In this document: positions 33,635 to 43,623 of the stretch, piece after piece
How the letters are laid out: the number at the start of each line of letters is the position of its first letter
How positions within the stretch are numbered: the stretch's first letter is position 1
Origin: Bacillota bacterium
Lineage (GTDB): Bacteria; Bacillota; Clostridia; Acetivibrionales; DUMC01
Direction: 5' to 3'
DNA length: 45,260 bases
Assembly (NCBI GenBank): GCA_013314855.1
Contig: JABUEW010000020.1
Coordinates: 1-45,260, forward strand
Notes under the pieces: generated by a model
Seen by the model: only the letters and a program-made list of their open reading frames with translations
Database searches by the model: none
Told to the model about the DNA's origin: nothing
Made by a program: the position numbers and the translations under genes

Positions 33635-35281
33635 ATGAGCGGATCCTTTTTCGGGTTTAATACTGCAGTAAGGGGGCTTTTTACCGCCCAAAAACATCTT
33701 GATATAATCAATCATAATATAAACAATGTGAATACTCCAGGGTATTCCAGGCAAAAAGCGACACAAGTTGCTGCTAGACCCTATCCTCTACCGGGAATTG
33801 CCGGTATGATAGGTACGGGTTCTGAAATTGTTTCAATAAACAGGATAAGGGATGAGTACTTAGATTACAAGTATTGGAGTGAAAACAAGGCTTATGGAGA
33901 ATGGTCAGCCAAAATGGAACTTCTTGCAGATATGGAAGTTACTTTTAATGAGCCCTCTGAAAGTGGTTTTACCACTATAATGAACGAGTTTTTCAATGCA
34001 CTTCAGGAACTGTTAAAAGACGCTTCATCTGCGCCAAATAGGACTTTGGTACAGCAGAAAGGAGTCACCCTGGCAAAATATTTCAACAGTATGGCTAACC
34101 ATTTTGAAAAACTTCAAGCTGATGTTAACCAGAGGATAAGGCTTAAGGTTGAAGAAATAAACTCGCTCGCAGTGCAGATTCAGCAGTTGAACAAGCAAAT
34201 CTATACAGCAGAGCTGGATGGAAGCGTAGCCAATGATTTAAGGGATAGAAGGACCCTTTTGGTTGATGAGTTGTCTAAAATAGTAAATATTGAGGCAAAT
34301 GAGGTAATCACAGGCAAAATGCCCAACGGAATGCCTGAAAAGCATTTTATTATTACTATAAACGGCAAATCTCTTGTAAATCACTTTAATGTGACTCAAT
34401 TGAAGCTAACCCGCAGAGATGATACCATGAAACTGAATGAGGAGGATATCCCGGATTTGTATGAAATAAGCTGGGAAGACGGAAACAAGTTTGAGGCAAA
34501 AGGCGGTGAATTGAAAGGGTACCTTGATATAAGAGACGGTAATGACGGAATGCTGGGAATTGACGGAAAAACTGCCAGCCCTAATTTTAAAGGAATTCCC
34601 TATTACATAAGGCAGATGAATACCTTTGTAAGGATATTTGCAATGGCTTTTAACGAGGGCTATATTGATAAAAACGGTGACGGTGTAATTGACCCTGGCG
34701 AAGATGGAATAGGACATGCAGACGGGTACGGTTTGGATCCTGATGGTGACGGAGCTCTTTCGGCTAAGACAGGTATCAGGTTTTTTACAATAATAGGCGA
34801 TGACGGAAAACCCCTTGATAGTGAAGCTTTTATTGATGGGGCAGGGGATATTTCCAGTATAATAGAAAGGTATAAGAATGTAACTGCCAAGAATTTTACT
34901 ATAAGCAGAGATGTATTGGAGGATTATAACAATATTGCCACTTCAGATGTTGAGGGTGAAGTTGGCAATATAAAGGTGCTTTATGAACTTATTAAAATGA
35001 GGCACAATACCAGTATGTTTGCAGAAGGGGCACCGGAAGATTTTATGAAGTCACTTATAGCAACCCTTGGCATAGATTCACAGCAGGCAGTAAGGCATTC
35101 CGAGAATAGGGAGAACATTATAAAACAGATAGAAAACAGGAGGCTTGCGTATTCAGGTGTATCACTGGATGAAGAAATGGCTGATATGGTAAGATACCAG
35201 CACGCATACAATGCAGCAGCAAGGATGATTGTAACAATGAGCGAAGTTTATGATACCTTAATAAACAAGCTTGGGGTGTAA
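33635..35281 (+). CDS. FlgK paralogue with EF-hand-type calcium loops
   Basis: A second FlgK-type protein, 548 residues, with HLDIINHNINNVNTPGYSR at the N-terminus and GVSLDEEMADMVRYQHAYNA at the C-terminus. The difference from its neighbour lies in the exposed middle domain: residues 345-356 read DKNGDGVIDPGE, a textbook 12-residue EF-hand loop (ligands at 1, 3, 5, 9, 12), and residues 368-379 read DPDGDGALSAKT, a second DxDxDG loop lacking the final Glu. Such loops are typical of secreted clostridial calcium modules (for example dockerins), but no dockerin helix pair is seen. It may be a specialised junction protein, or FlgK of this strain with the shorter copy taking another role. RBS GAAGGTG. 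Confidence 0.92.
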   Translation: MSGSFFGFNTAVRGLFTAQKHLDIINHNINNVNTPGYSRQKATQVAARPYPLPGIAGMIGTGSEIVSINRIRDEYLDYKYWSENKAYGEWSAKMELLADMEVTFNEPSESGFTTIMNEFFNALQELLKDASSAPNRTLVQQKGVTLAKYFNSMANHFEKLQADVNQRIRLKVEEINSLAVQIQQLNKQIYTAELDGSVANDLRDRRTLLVDELSKIVNIEANEVITGKMPNGMPEKHFIITINGKSLVNHFNVTQLKLTRRDDTMKLNEEDIPDLYEISWEDGNKFEAKGGELKGYLDIRDGNDGMLGIDGKTASPNFKGIPYYIRQMNTFVRIFAMAFNEGYIDKNGDGVIDPGEDGIGHADGYGLDPDGDGALSAKTGIRFFTIIGDDGKPLDSEAFIDGAGDISSIIERYKNVTAKNFTISRDVLEDYNNIATSDVEGEVGNIKVLYELIKMRHNTSMFAEGAPEDFMKSLIATLGIDSQQAVRHSENRENIIKQIENRRLAYSGVSLDEEMADMVRYQHAYNAAARMIVTMSEVYDTLINKLGV

Positions 35282-35313
35282 GGTAGTTTAAAAATGGATG
35301 GGAGTGATTATGA

Positions 35314-36225
35314 GTGAGAGTTACCAACAATATGCTCATAAACAATATGGTAGGCTACATAGGAAAGAATTTGAACAGGATGAGTAAATACCAGTATCAG
35401 CTTGCTACGGGCAAAAAGATAGCGGTACCTTCAGATGACCCGATTGTGGCTGCAAGGGCATTGAAACTGCGGACAGATCTGGCGGAAGTGGCGCAGTACA
35501 AGAGAAATGTAGAGGATGCCCAGTCCTGGATGGAAATAACAGAAGATACAATTGCAAAATTAGGTGATGTGCTCCAGAGAGCAAGGGAACTGGCAGTGGA
35601 TGCAAGCAATGGGACAAAAACGCCGGATGATTTGCAGAAGATAAGGGAAGAAATAAAACAGCTCAGGGAGCAGGTAATCCACCTTGCAAATACCACCTAT
35701 GCGGGAAGGTATATATTTTCAGGATTTAGCACAAACAAGCTGCTGATAGGAGATGATGGTTCTTTCAATATTGATGTTGTGAATGCTAATGAACAAATAA
35801 GGTTTGAAATAGGAATAGGCGATGATATTAATGTAAATGTCCCGGGAGGAGATTTGTTTAATAACGGGGCTGACGCTGTAAAAGGTAACGTCCCTGCATT
35901 TATAAAGGTTTTTGATGATTATCTTGCTGCCCTGGATTCAGGAAAAAATGAGGAAGTAGGGAAGATGATAGGAGTTATGGACAGTGCCCATGATAATCTC
36001 TTGAGGGTGAGGGCTGATGTGGGAGCCAGGTTGAACAGGCTTGAGCTTACCTCAAACCGTCTGAGTAATGATACCATAAACTTTACAAAATTGATGAGTT
36101 TGAATGAAGATATAGATGAAGTGGAGGCAATAATTAACCTTAAAAATGAAGAAAATGTTTACAGGGCGTCATTGGCGGGCGGGGCAAGGATAATAATGCC
36201 CACACTGCTGGACTTTTTAAGGTGA
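35314..36225 (+). CDS. flgL: hook-associated protein 3 FlgL
   Basis: Second junction protein, 303 residues; the flagellin-like N-terminus MRVTNNMLINNMVGYIGKN with LATGKKIAVPSDDPIVAARAL is diagnostic, and the region ANTTYAGRYIFSGF is typical FlgL. C-terminal helix: MSLNEDIDEVEAIINLKNEE. Starts at GTG 35314, 9 bases after GGGAG. Standard position after flgK. Confidence 0.95.
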   Translation: MRVTNNMLINNMVGYIGKNLNRMSKYQYQLATGKKIAVPSDDPIVAARALKLRTDLAEVAQYKRNVEDAQSWMEITEDTIAKLGDVLQRARELAVDASNGTKTPDDLQKIREEIKQLREQVIHLANTTYAGRYIFSGFSTNKLLIGDDGSFNIDVVNANEQIRFEIGIGDDINVNVPGGDLFNNGADAVKGNVPAFIKVFDDYLAALDSGKNEEVGKMIGVMDSAHDNLLRVRADVGARLNRLELTSNRLSNDTINFTKLMSLNEDIDEVEAIINLKNEENVYRASLAGGARIIMPTLLDFLR

Positions 36226-36250
36226 TAAAAAAGAAAGGGAGGTTGGAATT

Positions 36251-36793
36251 GTGATAACTCCCGTAGAAAGAATAAACCCTGTTAAAGAGAATTACCGTAT
36301 TTCAGAAAAAATGCGGTTTTTAAAAGGAATAAAAAACACAGCAGCAGGAATTGACGGGAAAAGCAGTGCGGAGAAGAATAGAACACAAAAGAGTGTAGGT
36401 ACCTGGGATGACAGCATAATAGAATGGAATAAAACAGAAAGCAAAACGATAACCAAAAGCAGGGAGGCAGTGTTGGAAATTGACCAATACGAAGCCTTTG
36501 CAAGTGTTGGGTATAAAAATACGATGGATTTGCTGAGGGAGTCGGCTCAGAGGGCTTACCAGCATGTAATGGAGTATATCGGTAAAACAGCAGAAGATGG
36601 GGATAGGCTTGCAGCTATTGAGTTGGGGGGAAATCCATTAGCTGATATAGCTGAAAGGGATGCTTTCCCTGAAAAGGAATTTGGCATAGATTTTATACCA
36701 AAGGCAAGGCCTAAGTACGATGTAAAATATATAACCAGGATGTACAGGATGAACGGTACAATAGCAGGGACAAAAGTGGACAGGTTTATATAA
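36251..36793 (+). CDS. DUF6470/YviE-family flagellar operon protein
   Basis: A 180-residue protein of unknown function in the place of Bacillus yviE between flgL and fliW. The recognisable part is at about 77-155: AVLEIDQYEAFASVGYKN, helices that end in EDGDRLAAIELGGNPLADIA, and FGIDFIPKARPKYDVKY. The first 70 residues are polar, lysine-rich and probably disordered. It starts at GTG 36251 after GGGAGG. A role in filament assembly is inferred only from position. Confidence 0.78.
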   Translation: MITPVERINPVKENYRISEKMRFLKGIKNTAAGIDGKSSAEKNRTQKSVGTWDDSIIEWNKTESKTITKSREAVLEIDQYEAFASVGYKNTMDLLRESAQRAYQHVMEYIGKTAEDGDRLAAIELGGNPLADIAERDAFPEKEFGIDFIPKARPKYDVKYITRMYRMNGTIAGTKVDRFI

Positions 36794-36865
36794 CTCGAAA
36801 GGGATTGTTAGAAGGCGTATTTTTGTTTACTATTAAAATTATCCGCCATTAAAATGACGTAACCT

Positions 36866-36881
36866 CTGCACTTTAGTGCAG
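36866..36881 (+). other. 16-bp palindromic hairpin upstream of fliW
   Basis: CTGCACT-TT-AGTGCAG, 69 bases before the fliW start. It has no T-run, so is not a terminator. It may be an operator or an RNA hairpin that sets fliW-csrA expression apart from the upstream genes. Confidence 0.5.
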
Positions 36882-36949
36882 GTGTTGTTAAGTATAAGAA
36901 AGTTAAGGAAGAAATATGTCAATATACTGGAATACTGGGGGAAAATCTA

Positions 36950-37462
36950 ATGGTGCTTAATACGAGGCATTTTGGAGAAATTATTGTTCAGGAAGAAGCA
37001 ATAATAACCTTTGAAGAGGGATTACCGGGCTTTGAGAATGTAAGAAAATTTATAATATTAGATACGCAAAATCCTGAAGAAGAGGGAAATGAATCCCCTT
37101 TCAAGTGGCTCCAATGCGTAGATGATCCAATGCTGGCCTTTGTAATAGCTAACCCTTTTGTATTCAGACCGAACTATGACATAGAGCTGAACGATGAAGT
37201 TGTAGAGCTGTTGGGAATAGAGAAAGAGGAAGATGTAGTGTTATATGCTATTGCAGTGGTACCTGAGGATATCAGGAAAATAAGCATAAATCTAAAAGCC
37301 CCCCTCGTAATAAATGTAAGGAATATGAAGGGTATGCAGGCTATACTTGATACCGATAAATATAGCATAAGGCATTATATCATGGATGAAATTGCCAGAC
37401 AGGAGGTAGGGGCAAATGCTTGTTCTGACAAGAAAGAAGGACCAGTCTATTGTAATAGGTGA
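36950..37462 (+). CDS. fliW: flagellar assembly factor FliW
   Basis: FliW binds CsrA and flagellin in turn, so that cytoplasmic flagellin frees FliW from Hag and controls CsrA. 170 residues including the family's [20 protein letters not shown], the [15 protein letters not shown] core and [22 protein letters not shown] 36950 follows CTGGGGGA by about 9 bases. Its last 47 bases overlap csrA in another frame, which makes the C-terminus about 20 residues longer than the core fold and may couple translation. Confidence 0.95.
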   Translation: MVLNTRHFGEIIVQEEAIITFEEGLPGFENVRKFIILDTQNPEEEGNESPFKWLQCVDDPMLAFVIANPFVFRPNYDIELNDEVVELLGIEKEEDVVLYAIAVVPEDIRKISINLKAPLVINVRNMKGMQAILDTDKYSIRHYIMDEIARQEVGANACSDKKEGPVYCNR

Positions 37463-37691
37463 TAACATAGAAATAACAGTACTGGAAATACAGGGAGATC
37501 AGGTACGTATCGGAGTTAAAGCTCCGAAAAATGTAGTTATCCACAGAAAAGAAATATACCTTGAAATACAGGAGGAAAACCGGAGGGCGGCAGAAATACA
37601 GAATAATTTATCAACTGATGTTTTAAAGCAGGCTTTAATGATGGGAAAAGGACAAGGTAGAAACAAAAAAGGTGAAGATAAGGATAAATAA
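37416..37691 (+). CDS. csrA: carbon storage regulator CsrA
   Basis: RNA-binding dimer that represses translation of flagellin mRNA in Bacillus-type systems. [20 protein letters not shown] and the core [19 protein letters not shown] are diagnostic; R44-type residue (VHR/IHRKE) is kept. 91 residues, longer than the usual 60-75 because of a charged tail [15 protein letters not shown] 37416 lies inside fliW after AGGAGGTAGGGG. Target sites are apparent in the hag leader downstream. Confidence 0.96.
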   Translation: MLVLTRKKDQSIVIGDNIEITVLEIQGDQVRIGVKAPKNVVIHRKEIYLEIQEENRRAAEIQNNLSTDVLKQALMMGKGQGRNKKGEDKDK

Positions 37692-37734
37692 AGACAAGTA
37701 AAAACAAAAAAGAAGAAAAAAATTATTTTTCCTA

Positions 37735-37761
37735 TAAAGTTTCCGCAAAAAATATCGATAT
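37735..37761 (+). promoter_or_regulatory. SigD (sigma-28) type promoter of flagellin
   Basis: TAAA (37735-37738), exactly 15 bases, ATCGATAT (37754-37761); consensus is TAAA-N15-GCCGATAT. The start near 37768 gives a leader of about 150 bases. Confidence 0.8.
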
Positions 37762-37783
37762 AATAGATAAGATGTGATAAAGT

Positions 37784-37812
37784 GTATTTCATAGCGGCCG
37801 CATGAAAAATAC
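37784..37812 (+). other. 5' hairpin of the flagellin leader
   Basis: GTATTTCAT pairs with ATGAAAAATAC (two-base bulge) and encloses the palindrome GCGGCCGC. It sits near the 5' end of the predicted hag mRNA, where a hairpin commonly lengthens transcript life. Confidence 0.55.
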
Positions 37813-37879
37813 ATTATATTATATTGCAAGAATTATAATTAACCAAAAGCAATTCAAACAAAAAAACAAAAACAAACTG

Positions 37880-37911
37880 CGGGCAGGGAGGCCCGGAAAA
37901 AAACAAGGAGG
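37880..37911 (+). promoter_or_regulatory. two candidate CsrA sites at the hag ribosome-binding site
   Basis: Site 1: CGGGC (37880-37884) and GCCCG (37891-37895) form a hairpin whose loop AGGGAG shows GGA. Site 2: ACAAGGAGG (37903-37911) is the Shine-Dalgarno and matches the CsrA consensus ACARGGAUG closely. The two GGA cores are about 20 bases apart, suited to one CsrA dimer blocking ribosome access. Confidence 0.7.
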
Positions 37912-37919
37912 TAGTTTTT

Positions 37920-38732
37920 ATGAGAATTAACAACAACTTAATGGCAATGAACACCTACAGGCAGTTATCCATTACTAATAGTGCTAGTGCACGTTCAATG
38001 GAAAAATTAAGCTCAGGTTATAGGATTAACAGAGCAGGTGATGACGCAGCAGGCCTTACTATTTCAGAAAAAATGAGATCACAGATTAGAGGTTTAAATC
38101 AGGCTTCAAGAAATGCTCAAGATGGTATTTCCCTAATTCAGACAGCTGAGGGGGCATTAAATGAATCCCATGCTATTCTTCAGAGAATGAGAGAACTGGC
38201 AGTACAGTCTTCCACTGATACAAACACAAATGATGATAGAGCTGAACTTCAGAAGGAAGTTACTCAGTTAATTGCAGAACTGGATAGAATCGGAAACAAT
38301 ACGGAATTTAACACTCAAAAACTATTGGATGGAAGTTTCTCAACTAAACAGATCCATATAGGTGCAAATTCAGGACAAACGTTGACTATTAGTATTGGTA
38401 ACATGACAGCTAGTGGATTAAGTGTAAGTGGAGTGAATATTTCTACTCAAACTGGTGCAGATGCTGCTATAGAAACCATAGATAATGCCATTAAGTCACT
38501 TTCTTCTGAACGGTCCCAGTTGGGTGCATGGCAAAACCGTCTAGAACATACCATTAAAAACCTGGATAATGCGGCAGAAAATCTACAGGCAGCAGAATCC
38601 AGAATCAGGGATGTAGACATGGCAAAGGAAATGATGGAATTTACAAGACAGAATATTCTGCAGCAAGCAGCAACAGCAATGCTTGCCCAGGCAAATCAGG
38701 CTCCTCAGGGAGTGCTTCAGTTATTAAGATAG
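37920..38732 (+). CDS. hag: flagellin
   Basis: Filament subunit of 270 residues. The D0/D1 N-terminus ([36 protein letters not shown]) and C-terminus ([30 protein letters not shown]) are complete; the central variable part, about 140-190, is short and rich in Ser/Thr/Gly/Asn ([30 protein letters not shown]), which leaves several surface-exposed Ser/Thr for O-glycosylation. It has its own SigD promoter and CsrA control and a strong terminator. The next genes encode glycosyl- and phosphotransferase activities. Confidence 0.98.
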   Translation: MRINNNLMAMNTYRQLSITNSASARSMEKLSSGYRINRAGDDAAGLTISEKMRSQIRGLNQASRNAQDGISLIQTAEGALNESHAILQRMRELAVQSSTDTNTNDDRAELQKEVTQLIAELDRIGNNTEFNTQKLLDGSFSTKQIHIGANSGQTLTISIGNMTASGLSVSGVNISTQTGADAAIETIDNAIKSLSSERSQLGAWQNRLEHTIKNLDNAAENLQAAESRIRDVDMAKEMMEFTRQNILQQAATAMLAQANQAPQGVLQLLR

Positions 38733-38750
38733 TATATGAAAAGATAGTAT

Positions 38751-38792
38751 TTTTAATAAAGGGAGTCAGTATACAGACTCCCTTTATTAAAA
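38751..38792 (+). terminator. long perfect terminator after flagellin
   Basis: A 17-bp perfect stem, TTTTAATAAAGGGAGTC with GACTCCCTTTATTAAAA around an 8-base loop. T and A runs on both flanks make it usable in either direction. It separates hag from the following glycosyltransferase gene. Confidence 0.9.
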
Positions 38793-38889
38793 TTGTGTGC
38801 AAATAAAATTTTAATAAATATAGATATTTTGGAAGTTTTATGTTTATACAGCTGCAATAAAATCAAAAAATAGAAAAGGATATCGGATT

Positions 38890-41800
38890 ATGAAACTTAG
38901 CATTGGTATGATGGTTAAAAACGAATCAAAGCATTTAGAAAAATGCCTTGAAAGTTTAAAGCCAATTATGAATAAAGTAAAGTCGGAACTGATTATTATA
39001 GATACTGGGTCAGAGGATAATACAGTAGAAATTGCAAAAAAATACACCGACAAAGTATATTATCATAAGTGGAATAATAATTTTTCGGAAATCAGGAATA
39101 TGACCGTAAAATATTCAAAAGGAGAATGGTTTTTTTTTATAGATGGGGATGAAATTCTGGAAAATCCAGGAGAAATGATTCATTTTTTAAATTCTAATAT
39201 ATGTAATAAATACAATTCTGCCTGCGTTTTATTAAAAAATATTATGCAAGATAAAGATGATGCTAGTTATGCTGTGACCATGATTTTACGATTGTTTAAA
39301 AAGGATAAAGATTTTCGATTTAAAGGGGCTGTCCATGAACAACCACAGTACAAAAATCCTATATATGCCTTAAATACTACATTGGTTCATTATGGATATA
39401 TATCGACGGACAAAGTTTTAATGGAGAGAAAATTCAGGAGAAATACAGAAATACTCAAAAGTGAGCTAAATAAAGAACCGGATAATATTTATATCTGGTA
39501 TCAGATATCCGCCAGCTATGGGATGTATAAAAATTATGAAAAAGCATTGGAATATGCGTTAAAGGCTTATGAAATCGCGAAAAAGAAAAACATGACCTTA
39601 CATAATAGGATGTATATATATACCCATTTAATGATGATGTATTATGCAAATGAAAAATATGATAAGGTAGAAGAAATATGCAGGGAAGCCTTATCTGTAA
39701 AAGACGGATATATAGACTTATACTTTTATATGGCAAGTGCGCAAAAGATGCTTATGAAAAATGAAGAAGCCATAAGAAGTTATTATAAATATTTGTCACT
39801 GTTAGATTTGTATAGAAAGAAACAACTTGATACAATAAAGGACAATGCTGTTGCCCATTATTCGTTAGATAAAGCAAATTATGCCTTTGGTGACTTATGT
39901 GTTTTATATGAAAGAACAGCTAATTACGAAAAAATACTAGAATATGCAAAAAAAATAGATGATATAAACGTTTTGAGTTCTGTTTTTTATCAAATTATTT
40001 CAGCTTACTTAAAGTTAAATTCCATTCATGATTTAAAAATTTATTATGATGAAAAAGTATCCAGGAGGGACGATAAAAGCATTATTCATAAATTTGAAGA
40101 AACATTAGAAAATTATATGAAGAATTTAGATTTGGAAGAGCAAATAAGAATAATAATGGAATTTTCTACTGGAAGTACAGCTTACAGCTTATTAAATAAA
40201 ATAAGGATTAATCTAAAAGAAGATATCTTCGAAATTAATGAAGATATGCTAAAAAATATTTCTGAAATTGATTACAATGAAATTCCGCCATTTTATGGAG
40301 ATATAATTTACTATTTAATTAAAGCAAAGATTCCATTGGAAAAAATAATTCAAAAAGTAAGTGAAAACAAGCTCATGCAGTTTTTAGGGCATTGTTATAA
40401 AAAACATGAAGGGTTTATAAAAACTATTGTAGAATATTTAGAAAATATTAAGGTTATCAGTAATAATTTAATTCAAGTAAGAATTAGTAAGGAGATAGAT
40501 AAATTCCTATTGTTATCAGAGGAATTAGATGAAGTCCAATACAAGCAAATATTTAGAAGATATTTAAATGATGGTATTTTTTATATCAGTAAACTTTATA
40601 ATAAAGAAATTATAGAAAAGGAAATGGTTTGTGATGTAAAAAACGAAGAGCATACATTTTTAATGTACATTTATCTGGCTAATAATATAAAAGTTCGGGA
40701 CAAAAGAAGTTATATTGGTTACTTAAGAAAAGCTCTCAATGCATATCCTTTTATGAAAAAGGGCATACAAATTTTGTTGGATGAATTACAGGAAAACGAG
40801 AATATTGAAAACGAAAGTTTACAACAATATCAAACAAAAGTAAAAGAACATATTATACATTACATTAATTGCGGAGAATTAAATAAAGCAAAAACTCTCA
40901 TTGATGAGTATGAAAGAATAATAAAAACAGATGCAGATATATATTCCATGAAAGCAGTTTTAGCCATGATGGAAAATAGATTAGAAGATGCTGAAAAAGC
41001 ATTAGAGGAAGGTCTTAAAATAAATCATCGAAACTGTGATTTATTGTATAATAAGGCTTATTTGTATAAACTTAGAGGACAAATTGAAAAAGCTGTAGAA
41101 ATTTATAATAAAATTTTAGAAACAACAGATGATGTTGAGCTCAAAAAAGAAATAGAAGAAGAATTGTCAAGCTTTTTATGTGAGAAGCATTCTCCCGACT
41201 CAAATTATATTGTGACTAAAATGGAGCAACAAGGAATTGTGGGTAAAGAATTGAGTGATAATTGGAATAGTAAAAATTCATCAATGAATAAAGATACGTT
41301 TAACGAAGAAAGTGTTTCTATTACTAATGTTGAAATGGAAGACTATAAAAGACAGTTCAAAAGTAATATCGAGTCATTAATAGAGCAAAATTTACTTCAA
41401 GAAGCTAAAGAACTGATAAAGGAATATGAGGATATTGTAAAAGATGATATAGATATTTACTCCATAAAAGGAGTTATAGCCATAATGGAAGGGGATATGG
41501 ATGAGGCGGAGGAGATATTAGGAGCCGGGTATAAAATAGACAATAATAATTCTGATATTCTTTATAATATGGCATGCCTTTACTTTAATAATGGCCAATT
41601 TGGGCTAGCTAATCACCTTTTTAAAAGATTATATAATCGAACGAATGATATAAATTTGAAAAAAGAAATAGAAAAGACGGTTGGAGTTTCTATCAAAAGC
41701 TGTAAAAACAAAGTGCTAATAGGAAGTCCTATATATCAAAAACCCCAAATTCTAAGAGAGTTTTTACGGTCATTAGAGGAATTGGAAAAAGATGTAATGA

Positions 41801-43584
41801 AAGTAGACTATTATTTTATTGATGACAACAAAATTGAAGAATCGAGTGATTTATTAAAGCATTTTGCTGAAAAATTAAAAAATGTTTTCATTTACAAAAC
41901 TCAAAATGAGGATGATTATAGATGTGATAATCATACACATCATTGGAAGGAAAACTTAGTATGGAAAGTAGCGAAATTTAAAGATATGATAATTAAGTAT
42001 GCCAAAAGGAATGATTATGATTATGTGTTTTTTGTAGATTCTGATATAGTATTACATCCAAATACATTAAAACATCTACTATCAACGGGTAAAGACATAA
42101 TTTCAGAAATATTTTGGACTAAATGGGAACCGAATTTGCCCGAGTTACCACAGGTATGGTTAATGGATGCTTATACTCAATATAATACTAGACGCGGCGA
42201 ACAACTAACCAAAAATGAAATAACAAATAGAAGGCAGGCATTTATTAATCAATTAAAAATACCTGGCATATATAAGGTAGGAGGATTAGGAGCATGTACA
42301 TTGATTAGCAAGTATGCAATCGAAAAAGGTGTTAATTTTAAAGAGATTGAAAACCTATCATTTTGGGGGGAAGATAGGCATTTCTGTATTCGAGCTAAAG
42401 CGTTAGGGCTCGATCTTTATGTTGACACACATTATCCTGCTTATCATATTTATAGAGAATCAGATTTGGCAGGAGTTAATGACTATAAAAAAAGAGCAAC
42501 ATCAAAGGTTATAACACTAGTAAATACTAATTATTCTGGTTCTAACAATATTGCAATGTATAAGCTTATACCGGAAAAGATAAAGGATAAATATTATGTT
42601 GAACTAGTTAATCAAGATAACAGCTACAGTTTTTTTTATAAAATTATTACAAGTAATGTAGTAATTACAACTGAAGGAAATTATCATTTTAATAAAGAAC
42701 TATTTAATAGAAAACAATTAGTGATAGATTTATGGCATGGATTTCCTATAAAATCTATGGGATATGTGGATAAAGGAGAAAAATTTAAAGATAATATTGA
42801 GAAAATATGGACTAATATAGATTATATAGCGTCTTACTCAAAGTTATTCAATGAGATTATGAATCAATGTATACAAGTAGAGAAAAATAAATATAAAATT
42901 CTGGGTGCACCAAGGAATGATTTTTTATTTGTAACTAATGGAAGAGAAAATTTATCGAATTTATTACAAATTGATTTAATTAATAAGAATATTGTTTTAT
43001 ATGTTCCTACATATAGGTATACCGCTAGAGGAAATAGGGAGGATGGAAATAGAAAGTGGAATAATTACTTTGGTTTTGAGTCTTTCGATAATAAAGGTTT
43101 TAGTCAGTTTTTGCAGATGAATAATATAGTTTTAATATTGAAACTACATCCGGCAGAAGAGCATATTGTAATTGATAGTTTAAAAGAGAGTAAAAATATA
43201 CGAATTATTACTAATAATATGCTTTTTGAGAAGCAACTGGATTTGTATGAAGTTTTAAATGGATGTGATGTTTTAATAACAGATTATTCCTCCATTTACT
43301 TTGATTTTTTATTATTAGATAGACCGATTATATTCACACCTGTAGATTTAATTGAGTATAGGAAAAATCGGGGGTTTTTATTGGAACCTTATGAGGATTG
43401 GACGCCTGGACCTAAATGCTTAAGGCAAGTTGAACTTGAGAAAGAAATAATAAATTGTTTAGCTAACACTAATTATTACCAGGATAAAAGGAAGATTGTT
43501 CTAGACAAGGTTCATGAATTTAAAGATGGATTTTCAACGAAAAGAACATGGGAATTTATTGATAATTGCCTGAGTAGCATGTAA
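38890..43584 (+). CDS. GT2 / TPR / GT-A / TagF-like multidomain transferase
   Basis: A 1564-residue cytosolic protein with no signal peptide. (1) Residues 1-230 are a GT2 transferase: [33 protein letters not shown] and the DxD as FFIDGDE near 81. (2) About 200-930 is TPR-rich, including two related ~110-residue blocks at about 650-760 and 818-930. (3) About 938-1220 is a second GT-A domain ([24 protein letters not shown] near 1047, [20 protein letters not shown] near 1160). (4) About 1225-1564 is a CDP-glycerol glycerophosphotransferase-like (TagB/TagF) domain with [13 protein letters not shown] near 1277, LKLHPAEEH near 1417 and [15 protein letters not shown] near 1462. GT2-TPR proteins next to hag usually glycosylate flagellin. 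The composite suggests transfer of sugars and of a phospho-polyol or similar group to flagellin. It lacks an obvious promoter of its own. Teichoic acid or capsule work is the alternative. Confidence 0.85.
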   Translation: MKLSIGMMVKNESKHLEKCLESLKPIMNKVKSELIIIDTGSEDNTVEIAKKYTDKVYYHKWNNNFSEIRNMTVKYSKGEWFFFIDGDEILENPGEMIHFLNSNICNKYNSACVLLKNIMQDKDDASYAVTMILRLFKKDKDFRFKGAVHEQPQYKNPIYALNTTLVHYGYISTDKVLMERKFRRNTEILKSELNKEPDNIYIWYQISASYGMYKNYEKALEYALKAYEIAKKKNMTLHNRMYIYTHLMMMYYANEKYDKVEEICREALSVKDGYIDLYFYMASAQKMLMKNEEAIRSYYKYLSLLDLYRKKQLDTIKDNAVAHYSLDKANYAFGDLCVLYERTANYEKILEYAKKIDDINVLSSVFYQIISAYLKLNSIHDLKIYYDEKVSRRDDKSIIHKFEETLENYMKNLDLEEQIRIIMEFSTGSTAYSLLNKIRINLKEDIFEINEDMLKNISEIDYNEIPPFYGDIIYYLIKAKIPLEKIIQKVSENKLMQFLGHCYKKHEGFIKTIVEYLENIKVISNNLIQVRISKEIDKFLLLSEELDEVQYKQIFRRYLNDGIFYISKLYNKEIIEKEMVCDVKNEEHTFLMYIYLANNIKVRDKRSYIGYLRKALNAYPFMKKGIQILLDELQENENIENESLQQYQTKVKEHIIHYINCGELNKAKTLIDEYERIIKTDADIYSMKAVLAMMENRLEDAEKALEEGLKINHRNCDLLYNKAYLYKLRGQIEKAVEIYNKILETTDDVELKKEIEEELSSFLCEKHSPDSNYIVTKMEQQGIVGKELSDNWNSKNSSMNKDTFNEESVSITNVEMEDYKRQFKSNIESLIEQNLLQEAKELIKEYEDIVKDDIDIYSIKGVIAIMEGDMDEAEEILGAGYKIDNNNSDILYNMACLYFNNGQFGLANHLFKRLYNRTNDINLKKEIEKTVGVSIKSCKNKVLIGSPIYQKPQILREFLRSLEELEKDVMKVDYYFIDDNKIEESSDLLKHFAEKLKNVFIYKTQNEDDYRCDNHTHHWKENLVWKVAKFKDMIIKYAKRNDYDYVFFVDSDIVLHPNTLKHLLSTGKDIISEIFWTKWEPNLPELPQVWLMDAYTQYNTRRGEQLTKNEITNRRQAFINQLKIPGIYKVGGLGACTLISKYAIEKGVNFKEIENLSFWGEDRHFCIRAKALGLDLYVDTHYPAYHIYRESDLAGVNDYKKRATSKVITLVNTNYSGSNNIAMYKLIPEKIKDKYYVELVNQDNSYSFFYKIITSNVVITTEGNYHFNKELFNRKQLVIDLWHGFPIKSMGYVDKGEKFKDNIEKIWTNIDYIASYSKLFNEIMNQCIQVEKNKYKILGAPRNDFLFVTNGRENLSNLLQIDLINKNIVLYVPTYRYTARGNREDGNRKWNNYFGFESFDNKGFSQFLQMNNIVLILKLHPAEEHIVIDSLKESKNIRIITNNMLFEKQLDLYEVLNGCDVLITDYSSIYFDFLLLDRPIIFTPVDLIEYRKNRGFLLEPYEDWTPGPKCLRQVELEKEIINCLANTNYYQDKRKIVLDKVHEFKDGFSTKRTWEFIDNCLSSM

Positions 43585-43623
43585 TTATTTTATGAATACT
43601 TTTAAAGTGAGGTTTTAGAAATT

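Noticed and set aside
34667-34780. Dockerin domain in the second FlgK
   Set aside because: Only the loops resemble dockerin; the paired helices (LLKRYIL-type) and the 22-residue repeat frame are missing, so only EF-hand-type loops are claimed.
38793-38889. SigD promoter for the fused transferase gene (TAAA near 38860 and GGATAT near 38880)
   Set aside because: Spacing and core do not fit TAAA-N15-GCCGATAT, and the start site would fall on the start codon.
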